The translations under genes and the position numbers were made by a program. Below the pieces are notes generated by a model. It did not search any database and was not told the origin of the DNA. It saw only the letters and a program-made list of their open reading frames with translations. 40,744 nt of DNA from JBDTNQ01 sp039933635 (GTDB taxonomy: Bacteria > Acidobacteriota > Vicinamibacteria > Vicinamibacterales > SCN-69-37): positions 1-40,744 of the forward strand of contig JBDTNQ010000024.1 in the NCBI GenBank assembly GCA_039933635.1. Reading direction: 5' to 3'. Every line of letters starts with the position of its first letter. Within the stretch, counting starts at the first letter, position 1. Below are positions 17,129 through 25,497 of this stretch, piece by piece.

Positions 17129-18353
17129 CATCGAACGCACGTGGATCGAGAGTCCATCGCGCCGGGTCGCGCTGGCGCGGCTGGCCGGGCTGGTCGCCGC
17201 ATCGCCGTTGTTCGGCACACTCGTACGTGCCCAGCAGGACCCACGCCCCTTCAGCGACCATCGCCGCCTTCCCGGCCTGGCCGAGATGCAATCGTCGTTC
17301 GACTTCGAGCCGTTGTTCTTCGGGAACGTGTCGCTCCAGACGTACGACTACACGGCTCACGGCGACGGGTCGGAGTTCACGCTCCGGCGCAATCGAGAGG
17401 CATTCGACTGGGTGGATCTCCTGCCGCGCCGCGCGATCGATCCGGCGCAGGTCGATCTCGCGACCGAACTCCTGGGCGTGAAGATGAAGTTCCCGCTCAT
17501 CGTCGCGCCCTCGGCCGTGCAGGTGCCCCTTCACCCTGACGGCGAGATCGGCATGCACAAGGCCGCGACCGCGGCGTCGAACACGCTGATGGTACTGAGC
17601 CAGAACACGAGCACGCCGGTCGAGCAGGTCGCGTCCGCCGCCACCGGCCCGCTCTGGTTCCAGATGTACCCCCAGCAGGATCGCACCGCCGGGCGCCGCA
17701 TGATCGAGGGCGCGCAGGCCGCGGGCTGCACTGCGGTGGTCATCACGGTCGACCAGCAGGCGTCGTACTACGAGCGCACGCAACAGGATCGCAACCTCGG
17801 CGGCACGCCACGCTCCGGCACGCTCACGTTTCGCGGTGCGGGCGCGGGCACCACCCAGGCGACGGGCGCCGCTCGGTACCGCGTGTCGACCGCCCGCCTT
17901 TGGTACACCTGGCGCTACCTCGACGAGATTCGGCCGCTCATCAGGGTGCCGATGCTCATCAAAGGCGTGCTCGATGCAGACGATGCCCGTACGTGTCTCG
18001 AGCATGGCGCCGACGGGATCATCGTCTCGAACCATGGAGGGCGATCGATGGACTACGGTCCGTCCACGCTCGAAGTGCTGCCCGAGGTCGTCGCGGCGGT
18101 CGGACGTCGCGTGCCGGTAATCACGGACAGCGGTTATCGGCGCGGCACGGACATCCTCAAGGCGCTGGCGCTCGGGGCCGACGCCGTGATGCTCGGCCGC
18201 ACCACGCGGTGGGGCCTCGGCGCCTTCGGCATCGCCGGCGCTCAGCGTCTGCTCGAGCTGATGCAGCAGGAGTTGGTCCAGGCGGCAGCCGCGTCCGGCT
18301 GCGCGAAGCTCGCGGACATAGATGCGAGTCTGGTGCGAACGACATTCGTGTGA
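17121..18353 (+). CDS. Tat-exported FMN-dependent alpha-hydroxy-acid dehydrogenase/oxidase
   Basis: 410 residues. A twin-arginine signal (SRRVALARLAGLVAASPLFG, cleavage near VRAQQ) precedes a full FMN domain. All expected catalytic residues are present: Tyr in FQMYPQQDR, Asp in VVITVDQQ, Lys in MLIKGVLDADDA, and His305 and Arg308 in IIVSNHGGRSMD. The FMN phosphate site is ITDSGYRRGTDILKALALGA. It should oxidise L-lactate or another 2-hydroxy acid to the 2-keto acid. Export of such an enzyme is unusual, since LldD is normally on the cytoplasmic side. The start is GTG inside the end of the previous gene (GTGGCTGA, 8-base overlap). Confidence 0.9.
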   Translation: MADIERTWIESPSRRVALARLAGLVAASPLFGTLVRAQQDPRPFSDHRRLPGLAEMQSSFDFEPLFFGNVSLQTYDYTAHGDGSEFTLRRNREAFDWVDLLPRRAIDPAQVDLATELLGVKMKFPLIVAPSAVQVPLHPDGEIGMHKAATAASNTLMVLSQNTSTPVEQVASAATGPLWFQMYPQQDRTAGRRMIEGAQAAGCTAVVITVDQQASYYERTQQDRNLGGTPRSGTLTFRGAGAGTTQATGAARYRVSTARLWYTWRYLDEIRPLIRVPMLIKGVLDADDARTCLEHGADGIIVSNHGGRSMDYGPSTLEVLPEVVAAVGRRVPVITDSGYRRGTDILKALALGADAVMLGRTTRWGLGAFGIAGAQRLLELMQQELVQAAAASGCAKLADIDASLVRTTFV

Positions 18354-18360
18354 GTCTTGG

Positions 18361-18382
18361 CCCTGGACCTGAAGGTCCAGGG
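18361..18382. repeat. Palindromic intergenic repeat, copy A (possible terminator)
   Basis: A perfect 9-base stem, CCCTGGACC and GGTCCAGGG, closes a TGAA loop 7 bases after the oxidase stop. It can act as a terminator, although no T tract follows. On the other strand its flanks (GGAG before, CC after) and loop (TTCA) are the same as those of copy B at 32798-32819. Confidence 0.8.
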
Positions 18383-18427
18383 CTCCACGGAAACGTCGGC
18401 GGTCATGGCATCATGGATCTCAGAGCC

Positions 18428-18754
18428 ATGCACATCACCATGATCAAGAAGCGCCTGCGCGACGGCACCGAGTGCCGCAAGTGCGTCGACGCGACCGAGC
18501 ACCTCAAGTCACGCGGATTGTCCGATCGCATTGACGAGATCGTCTGGGCCAACGAAGACGACCCCACGAGCGCCGGGATGGCGCTCGGCCAGCAGCTCGC
18601 CGTCGACCGCGCGCCGTTCTTCATCGTGCGCGACGCGGGACAGGAAGCCGTCTACACCAGCGTCCTCCAACTCATCCGCGAACGCCTCGGCCAGACGGTC
18701 AGCGTTCAGGAACAGGCGGCCGCGATTGATGTGGACGACGTAGGAGGGATCTGA
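18428..18754 (+). CDS. Glutaredoxin/thioredoxin-fold protein with CxxC
   Basis: 108 residues. It has a CRKC redox motif at about residues 16-19 (GTECRKCVDATEHLKSRGL) followed by a thioredoxin-like pattern with the cis-Pro block RAPFFIVRDAG near residue 65. Proteins like this (ITMIKKRLRDGxECRKC) are often found next to assimilatory sulfate reduction genes, and here cysH is the convergent neighbour. A role in delivering electrons or handling sulfur for CysH is inferred. ATG 18428 fits the family start best; an in-frame ATG at 18413 adds five residues. Neither has a clear ribosome site. Confidence 0.75.
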   Translation: MHITMIKKRLRDGTECRKCVDATEHLKSRGLSDRIDEIVWANEDDPTSAGMALGQQLAVDRAPFFIVRDAGQEAVYTSVLQLIRERLGQTVSVQEQAAAIDVDDVGGI

Positions 18755-18759
18755 CGGAA

Positions 18760-18788
18760 GAGACCGGTCTCCTGGCTGCGCGAGGAGA
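18760..18788. terminator. Alternative hairpins between convergent genes
   Basis: The 48-base gap holds a perfect 12-base palindrome, GAGACCGGTCTC (18760-18771), overlapping one arm of a second stem, TCTCCT (18768-18773) with AGGAGA (18783-18788). Both cannot form at once. There is no T tract, so a bidirectional terminator is plausible but not certain. Confidence 0.4.
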
Positions 18789-18802
18789 GCCCCCGTCTCG
18801 TT

Positions 18803-19531
18803 TCACTTCGTGTTCCCGGCGTGCAGCCCGCACTCCTTCTTCGTCTCTTCTTCCCACCACCAGCGGCCTTCGCGTTCATGCTGGCCCGGATTGGTCGGGC
18901 GCGTGCAGGGTTCGCAGCCGATGGAGATGAAGCCGCGGTCGTGCAGCGCGTTGTACGGCACGTCGTGATCGCGGATGTAGGTCCACACCTGCGTGGACGT
19001 CCAGTGGCTCAGTGGGTTGAACTTCACGAGCTGGCGCTCGGCTGAGCTGAAGGTGCGATCGAGCTGCACAACGGGCACCGCGGTGCGCGTGCCGGGGCTC
19101 TGATCCTGGCGCTGGCCGGTCACCCACGCACGGAGCGGTGTGAGTGCGCGCACGAGCGGCTCGACCTTCCGGATGCCGCAGCACTCCTTGTGGCCATCCT
19201 TGTAGAACGAGAACAACCCCTTCGCACGGACCAACGCTTCGACCGCCGCGGCCTGCGGAAACATCGCCTCGATCTCGACGTCGTAGTGATGCTGCACGTG
19301 GTCCAGGAATTGGTACGTCTCAGGGTGCAACCGGCCGGTATCCAGGGAAAACACCCGGAAGGGCTTCCCCAGCTTCTTCGCCATGTCGATCAGCACGACG
19401 TCTTCAGCGCCGCTGAAGGAAATGCCGATTTCAGGAGAGAACTCGGTCAGCGCCAGCTCGAGAATCTCGCGGGGATCGCGGGTCGCGAAATCCGCGGCAA
19501 TTTGAGGAAGCAACGACAGGTCGAGAGTCAT
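18803..19531 (-). CDS. cysH: Assimilatory adenylyl-sulfate (APS/PAPS) reductase
   Basis: 242 residues. The nucleotide-binding loop of the PP-loop superfamily is ISFSGAEDVVLIDMA. Conserved substrate residues lie in FSLDTGRLHPET, and the iron-sulfur ligands are ECCGIRKVEPL and GCEPCTRP. The C-terminal catalytic Cys is in KKECGLH. The CC plus CxxC pair indicates a [4Fe-4S] enzyme, the type that usually reduces APS rather than PAPS, with thioredoxin as donor; the product is sulfite for cysteine synthesis. It is cytoplasmic. A TACCTT ends 9 bases before the ATG, with no ribosome site between. It converges with a CxxC thioredoxin-fold gene. Confidence 0.94.
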   Translation of the reverse strand: MTLDLSLLPQIAADFATRDPREILELALTEFSPEIGISFSGAEDVVLIDMAKKLGKPFRVFSLDTGRLHPETYQFLDHVQHHYDVEIEAMFPQAAAVEALVRAKGLFSFYKDGHKECCGIRKVEPLVRALTPLRAWVTGQRQDQSPGTRTAVPVVQLDRTFSSAERQLVKFNPLSHWTSTQVWTYIRDHDVPYNALHDRGFISIGCEPCTRPTNPGQHEREGRWWWEEETKKECGLHAGNTK

Positions 19532-19540
19532 GAGCTACTC

Positions 19541-19546
19541 AAGGTA
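19541..19546 (-). promoter_or_regulatory. -10 candidate of cysH, near-leaderless spacing
   Basis: TACCTT on the minus strand, 9 bases before the cysH ATG, with no Shine-Dalgarno sequence in between. Confidence 0.35.
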
Positions 19547-19644
19547 CGACACCCGGTGTGGCAGTTCAACATGGCGCGTCCCGGAGAGGCCGAATCCGTG
19601 CCGTCAGTCCCGAGCCACGAGCCGTGGGCCTGCCTGCGTTGCCG

Positions 19645-19650
19645 TACACT
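19645..19650 (+). promoter_or_regulatory. -10 candidate of the alpha-2-macroglobulin operon
   Basis: TACACT lies 24 bases before the ATG, and the GGAGG ribosome site (19666-19670) sits between them. No good -35 is visible. The rest of the 143-base gap shows no other clear signal. Confidence 0.4.
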
Positions 19651-19674
19651 GAACCGACGTTCCCCGGAGGCCTT

Positions 19675-22600
19675 ATGCGCCGCTCCCTTGCCCCGCTGCT
19701 CACGCTGGCACTCGTCTCTCTCCTGTCCCTGAACGCCTCGACACAATCCGCGCAGCTGCGGGTGGTCACCGCCGGGCCGACCGGCGAGATCGGTCAACTC
19801 GCCGAGGCCAACGAGATTCGCGTGATCTTCTCGGAGCCGATGGTCGCGCTCGGACGGATTCCTGCGAATCCGACGCCCGACTGGATTCACATCCAGCCAG
19901 CCATCCGCGGCACGTACCGATGGTCCGGCACGACGATCCTGATCTTCACGCCCGACCCGTCACCCCCACTGCCCTACGCGACGACGTACACGGTGTCCGT
20001 CGACGCGACGGCCACAAGCGACACGGGTCGCGCCCTGGGGCAGCCGTACGCCTTCTCATTCACGACACCGACCGTGAAGCTCACCTCCATGCGGTGGTAC
20101 CGCCGCCAGGACCGGTTCGATCAACCCGCGGTGCTGGTGCTGCGCTTCAACCAGCGCGTCCGGCCAGCCGATGTGCTGGCGCACGCACGCGCGCAGTTCG
20201 TCGCCCGCGAGTTCGAGGTGCCGACGATCGGCGACCGGGAACGCACGCGGATGGCGTCGACCGACCCACAGGGGTTCGCGGCCTTCAATGCCCGCGTCGC
20301 CGCGGCCCGGCAGGCGGCCAACCGCCGTGACGCCATCGCGCTCCGCGTCGCCACTGACTGGAACCGCGAGCGCTTCCCACCCAGCGAGTCGATGGTCGTC
20401 CTCGAGACGACCACAGCGCCGCCCCCCGGAAGCGCCATCCAGGTCACTCTCGATCCGCAGGTTCCCGGCGTCGACGGCACAGCGCCCGCGCCACAGGTGC
20501 AGCGATCGACGGCCGAACTCGATCCCGTGTTTTTCGCGTACGGCTTCACGTGCACCGCGGAGTGCGACCCGTCGGGCTACAACGGTCTCCGCTTCTCGAC
20601 GCCCGTCAGCGTCGCGCGATTCGCGTCTGCCCTCGGCGTGCGCGACATCACGGTCCCGGCCAGCGAACAGGCCGTCGCGCAGAAGACGCCGGTCGCCGCC
20701 ACACAACTCGACGAGTCGGAGTCGCCCGGCCTCGAAGACGCGGGCTACGATCGGCAGCCGCCCGCGCGCACGTTCGCCTATCGCCTGCCGCCAACGCTCC
20801 AGTCCCGCGACGGGCAGACCCTCGGGTACCCCTTCACCGGCATCGTCGAAAACTGGCACGAGCGGGCGTTCACGAGTTTTGGTGACGGTCACGGCGTGTG
20901 GGAAACCGCTGGCGGGCTGCAACTCCCCTTCTACTCGCGAAATTTCCGTGACATCACGCAGTGGCTGGCGCGGCTCACGCCGGCCGACCTGATGCCGCGA
21001 ATTCTGACGCTCGAGGACAAGGGTTTTCGCGAGGTGCCGCCCGGAAACGGCACGGCCCGGCGTCTGACCGTCACGCCGGATGCGACACAGTCGTACGGCA
21101 TCGACCTGCGATCCGTCGTGCCAACCGGCACCGGACTCGTCTGGGCGGGTATGCGTCCCGGCGAGCCCATCGCGCAAGCGGACCTGGTCCTGCCCAGGGA
21201 TCAGGCGGACCGATCGTCCATCGTCCAGGTCACGAACCTCGGCATCACGGTCAAGGACAGTCCGCAGTCGACGCTGGTATTCGTCACGCGGCTCGACAAC
21301 GGCGATGCCGTCGACGGCGCCGCGATCACGATCATCAATCGGGAGAATCGTCAGGTTTGGCGCGGCACCACTGGACGCGACGGTGTGGCCATGGCGCCGG
21401 CGCTGCCGCTCCGCAAGCCCGACACCTCGTACGAGCTCTCGTTCATCGTCACGGCCGAGAAGAACGGCGACGTGGCCTACGTGGGATCGGACTGGAACGA
21501 AGGCATCATGGCCTGGGATTTCGATGTCCCCTACGGCCTCTGGGAAGCGACCGACATCCTGCGCGGCTCGATCTTCACCGACCGCGGCGTCTACAAGCCG
21601 GGTGAGGAGGTCCACGTCAAGGCCATCGTCCGCAGCGACACGCCGAATGGCATCCGCTTGATGCCCGCGGGCGCGACGCTCGACGTCACGATGACAGACA
21701 GCCGCGGTCGCGAGGTCGATCGCCGCACGCTCACGCTCACGCGCTGGAGCAGCGTCGAGTGGACGTGGACGGTGCCGGCCAACGGCACGCTCGGCAACTA
21801 CGCGATTCAGGCCGCGTTACCGGGCCGGCCCAAAGTCGAACGCAACGACGTCTCCCCCGCGCCGGAGCGCGAAGGCGATTGGCTCAAGCGCGTCTCCGGA
21901 TCGTTCCTGGTTGCCGCCTACCGGCGTCCCGACTTCCGCGTCGATGCGCGTCTCACAGCCGCCGATCCCATCGCCGGCGCGCCGCTGGCCGGACGCGTCG
22001 AAGCGAAGTATCTGTTCGGTACCGCGCTGGCGAAGCGCCCGATCCGCTGGTCGGTCACGCGACAGCCAAGCTTCGACGTGCCGGCCCCGATTCTCGAACG
22101 CTACCCCGAAGAACAGTACGCGTTCGGCTACTACAGCTACAACGAGAACGACGCGCAGCGCATCGCCGGCGCTGAGGCCACGCTCGATGCGAGCGGTGTG
22201 CTCACCGTCAGTGCCGATGCCACCAAGGACGTCGATCGGGCGTACCGCTACACGATCGAAGGCGACGTCGAGGACGTCTCTCGTCAGCACATCGCGAATC
22301 GCGCGGGCGTGGTGGTCCACCCCGCGCCGTGGTACGTCGGCCTGCGCCGCCCTGACTACTTCGCTGACACCACGAAGGGCACGAGCGTCGATGTCGTCGC
22401 GGTCGATCTGCAGGGCGCGCCCGCCACGGGTGTGCCCGTGACGGTGGCGCTGACCCGCGTGCAGTGGAACTCGGTGCGTCGCGCCGAGGGTGGCGGCTTC
22501 TACACGTGGGACAGCGAGGAAGTGCGCACGCCTGCTGGTCAGTGGACCATCACGACCACGGCGGCGCCGGTGAAGATTGATGTGCCCGTGCCTGAAGGCG

Positions 22601-25497
22601 GCTCCTACGTGATCACGGCCACGGCGCGTGACGCCGCCGGACACACGACGAAAACGGAGACGTCGTTCTACGCGCTCGGCAAGGGCTACACGGCGTGGCA
22701 ACGCTACGATCACAATCGCATCACGCTGACGCCGGAGAAGAAGACCTGGAAGCCCGGAGAACGTGCACGCATCATGATTCAGTCGCCGTGGGAGTCCGCA
22801 ACCGCGCTGATGACTCTCGAGCGCGAAGGCGTGCGCCGGTACGAGCGTTTCGCACTGACCTCCACGCAGCAGACGCTTGAAGTGCCGATCAGTGAAGATG
22901 ACATCCCGAACGTGTACGTCTCGGTGCTGCTCATCCGCGGCCGCACATCCGACGACCCGGGCCCTGACGGCAACGACCCGGGCAAGCCCGCGTTCAAGCT
23001 CGGCTACGCGGAACTCAAGGTCGAGGACGCCGCCAAGCACCTGTCGGTGGCGGTCACGGCGGACCGCAAGGAATATCGCCCGGCAAATACCGCTCGCGTG
23101 TCCGTCGCGTTGAAGGACGTCGCGAGCCGGCCCGTCGCCGGCGAGGTCACGTTGTGGGCCGTCGACTACGGTGTGCTCTCGCTCACCGACTATCGCGCGC
23201 CGGACGTGCTCAGTTCCGTTTACCAGCACAAATCGCTGCAGGTGATGAACGAAGACAACCGGCAGCGCATCGTCAGTCGACGCGTGCTCACACCGAAGGG
23301 CGAAGGCCCCGGCGGCGGCGGTGGCGCTGACGCGGGCGCGAACGAGACGCGCCGTGACTTCAGACCGCTCGCCTTCTGGCTCGGCTCGGTGGAGACCGAC
23401 GCCTCTGGCGCCGCCACGCGGGAGTTCGCCCTGCCGGAGTCGCTGACCACCTACCGCATCATGGCGGTCGCGGCAGACTCATCGTCGCGCTTCGGATCGG
23501 CGGACGCCGAGATCAACGTCACCAAACCGGTCACGCTCCTCGCGGCGTTCCCGCGCTTCATGACGATGAACGATCGGGCGTCGTTCGGGGCCGTCGTCAC
23601 GAACACGCTGGCAACGGGAGGACCTGCATCGGTCACCATCCGCAGCCTGGATCCCGCCATTCTGCAATTCCAGGGCTCCACCTCGCAAACCGTTCAGCTC
23701 GCCGGTAACGGCACGGAGCCCGTGCGCTTCATGGCGACGGCGCGCAGCGTGGGCACCGCTCGCGTCCGAGTCACCGTGACGTTGGGCACCGAGACCGACG
23801 CGTTCGAGTCGACGTTCCCGGTCACCGCGCCCGCGCCGCTGGTCACCCGCGCGGCCTTTGGCGACACGGACAGCCGCGCGATCGAGAAGCTCGCCCTCCC
23901 GGCGGGAATCCTGCCGGGCATCGGCGGTCTGAACGTGCAACTCGCGTCGACGGCACTCGTCGGACTCGGCGAAGGCGCGCGGTATCTGGTCGACTATCCG
24001 TTCGGCTGCGCTGAGCAGAAGGCATCCGCGGCCCTGGCGCTGACGCTCGCCGCCGATCTCGGCAACGCGTTCACGATGGGCCGGATCGCGCCAGCCGACT
24101 ACCGCGCCCGGGCATCGTCAGTCCTCGGCGAACTGCCACGCTACCAGTGTGAAAACGGCGGCTTCACGTACTGGGCCGGCGCATGTTCGTCCACGAGCGT
24201 CTACCTGACGAGCTACCTGCTCCACGTCATGAAGGTGGCCGATGGCCTTGGCATGAAGTCAGACGCGGACGTCGTGACACGCGCGCTGGACTACCTCGAG
24301 GCCGAACTCAAGAAGACAACGCCTCCGGAACAGGTGCAGTGGCTGCCGGTCTGGAGCTCGGGTCAGGCGTTCTCCGTGAAAGTGCTCTCCGAATACGGAC
24401 GCAATCAGGACTCGAACATCACGCGGCTTGTCGGCATGGCCGATCGACTCCCCGTCTTCGCGCTGTCGTACCTGGCTGACGCGATTGCCACCGCGAACCG
24501 CCGCAGCGCGCGGTACGACGACATCGTCCGCCGGATCACCAACGCCGTTCGCGTCGAAGGCGATCAAGCGCACGTCGAAGAGGCGAACGACGATGCGCTG
24601 GCGTGGGTGTGGAGCACGAGCGCACGGTCGTCGGCGCTGGTGCTCGAGGGCATGGTGCGGCGTGGCGACGATCCGGTGTTCGTGCAGCGGCTGGTGCGCT
24701 GGCTGCTCGCGGCGCGAAGGAATGGCCGCTGGGGCAACACCCAGGAGAACGCGATGGCGCTCGAGTCGCTCGTCGCCTACTACCGGAAGTTCGAAGCCGA
24801 CGTGCCGGACATGACGGCAACGGTGGCCATTGCGGCAAGACCGGTTGGCACGGCAACGTTCCGCGGCCGATCGTCAACCGCGCAACAGGTGCAACTTGCG
24901 ATGCCCGACCTGCTTCGCCAGGTGCCCGCCGGCGCGGAACGCGAACTGGCGTTGTCGCGCGAAGGCGCGGGCCGCCTGTTCTACAGCGCCCGCGTGCAGT
25001 ACTCGCCGACTGAGCCGCTGCCTGCAGGGAACGCGGGGATCCGTATCGAGCGCGCGTACGAGCGCTACGTGGAGAACGGCGCGGGCACGGCGGCAACAGC
25101 GTTCAGTGCGGGAGATCTGATCCGGGTGAGCCTCACCATCACGCTGCCGCAGGAACGGCGCTACGTCGCGGTGTCCGATCCGATTCTGGGGGGTGCGGAG
25201 GCCGTGGATGGCTTCTTCCGCACGACCGCCTCAGACCTCGCGCGTGATGCGTCCTCGGCGGCCAATCCAGGTGACAACCACTGGTGGTTCGAGCGCGATG
25301 GCTTCGATCACGTGGACAAGTTCGACGATCGCGTCGAACTGTTCGCCACGCGACTGAGCGCAGGACGCCACACGTTCTCGTACCTGGTGCGCGCGACCAC
25401 CGCCGGCACGTTCCGGGCGGCCGGCACGAGCGCCGAACAGATGTACGCGCCGGAGGTCAGCGGACGGGCCGCGCCGTCGGTGATCGAGATTCGATGA
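19675..25497 (+). CDS. Bacterial alpha-2-macroglobulin
   Basis: 1940 residues, within the range of large bacterial alpha-2-macroglobulins. A signal peptide (SLAPLLTLALVSLLSLNAS) lacks a lipobox Cys, so the protein is probably soluble in the periplasm rather than lipid-anchored. After an Ig-like N-terminus, an MG2 domain starts near residue 632 (GSIFTDRGVYKPGEEVHVKA). The core A2M domain lies near 1232-1285 (LAFWLGSVETDASGAATREF). The thioester motif GCAEQ is intact, with Cys1445 and Gln1448. A Gly-rich loop lies near 1208-1222. Such proteins trap proteases and are thought to guard the cell envelope. The stop overlaps the pbpC start (ATGA). Start chosen by GGAGG 4 bases upstream. Confidence 0.95.
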   Translation: MRRSLAPLLTLALVSLLSLNASTQSAQLRVVTAGPTGEIGQLAEANEIRVIFSEPMVALGRIPANPTPDWIHIQPAIRGTYRWSGTTILIFTPDPSPPLPYATTYTVSVDATATSDTGRALGQPYAFSFTTPTVKLTSMRWYRRQDRFDQPAVLVLRFNQRVRPADVLAHARAQFVAREFEVPTIGDRERTRMASTDPQGFAAFNARVAAARQAANRRDAIALRVATDWNRERFPPSESMVVLETTTAPPPGSAIQVTLDPQVPGVDGTAPAPQVQRSTAELDPVFFAYGFTCTAECDPSGYNGLRFSTPVSVARFASALGVRDITVPASEQAVAQKTPVAATQLDESESPGLEDAGYDRQPPARTFAYRLPPTLQSRDGQTLGYPFTGIVENWHERAFTSFGDGHGVWETAGGLQLPFYSRNFRDITQWLARLTPADLMPRILTLEDKGFREVPPGNGTARRLTVTPDATQSYGIDLRSVVPTGTGLVWAGMRPGEPIAQADLVLPRDQADRSSIVQVTNLGITVKDSPQSTLVFVTRLDNGDAVDGAAITIINRENRQVWRGTTGRDGVAMAPALPLRKPDTSYELSFIVTAEKNGDVAYVGSDWNEGIMAWDFDVPYGLWEATDILRGSIFTDRGVYKPGEEVHVKAIVRSDTPNGIRLMPAGATLDVTMTDSRGREVDRRTLTLTRWSSVEWTWTVPANGTLGNYAIQAALPGRPKVERNDVSPAPEREGDWLKRVSGSFLVAAYRRPDFRVDARLTAADPIAGAPLAGRVEAKYLFGTALAKRPIRWSVTRQPSFDVPAPILERYPEEQYAFGYYSYNENDAQRIAGAEATLDASGVLTVSADATKDVDRAYRYTIEGDVEDVSRQHIANRAGVVVHPAPWYVGLRRPDYFADTTKGTSVDVVAVDLQGAPATGVPVTVALTRVQWNSVRRAEGGGFYTWDSEEVRTPAGQWTITTTAAPVKIDVPVPEGGSYVITATARDAAGHTTKTETSFYALGKGYTAWQRYDHNRITLTPEKKTWKPGERARIMIQSPWESATALMTLEREGVRRYERFALTSTQQTLEVPISEDDIPNVYVSVLLIRGRTSDDPGPDGNDPGKPAFKLGYAELKVEDAAKHLSVAVTADRKEYRPANTARVSVALKDVASRPVAGEVTLWAVDYGVLSLTDYRAPDVLSSVYQHKSLQVMNEDNRQRIVSRRVLTPKGEGPGGGGGADAGANETRRDFRPLAFWLGSVETDASGAATREFALPESLTTYRIMAVAADSSSRFGSADAEINVTKPVTLLAAFPRFMTMNDRASFGAVVTNTLATGGPASVTIRSLDPAILQFQGSTSQTVQLAGNGTEPVRFMATARSVGTARVRVTVTLGTETDAFESTFPVTAPAPLVTRAAFGDTDSRAIEKLALPAGILPGIGGLNVQLASTALVGLGEGARYLVDYPFGCAEQKASAALALTLAADLGNAFTMGRIAPADYRARASSVLGELPRYQCENGGFTYWAGACSSTSVYLTSYLLHVMKVADGLGMKSDADVVTRALDYLEAELKKTTPPEQVQWLPVWSSGQAFSVKVLSEYGRNQDSNITRLVGMADRLPVFALSYLADAIATANRRSARYDDIVRRITNAVRVEGDQAHVEEANDDALAWVWSTSARSSALVLEGMVRRGDDPVFVQRLVRWLLAARRNGRWGNTQENAMALESLVAYYRKFEADVPDMTATVAIAARPVGTATFRGRSSTAQQVQLAMPDLLRQVPAGAERELALSREGAGRLFYSARVQYSPTEPLPAGNAGIRIERAYERYVENGAGTAATAFSAGDLIRVSLTITLPQERRYVAVSDPILGGAEAVDGFFRTTASDLARDASSAANPGDNHWWFERDGFDHVDKFDDRVELFATRLSAGRHTFSYLVRATTAGTFRAAGTSAEQMYAPEVSGRAAPSVIEIR

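Noticed and set aside
18413..18427. Earlier ATG of the CxxC protein
   Set aside because: Family proteins of this type begin at the later MxITMIKKRL; neither start has a ribosome site, so it remains possible but less likely.
20056..23229. Long open frames (519 and 470 codons) antisense to the alpha-2-macroglobulin gene
   Set aside because: Composition is Arg/Gly/Asp-rich without recognisable motifs, typical of GC-rich antisense shadows; the sense gene has intact domains throughout.
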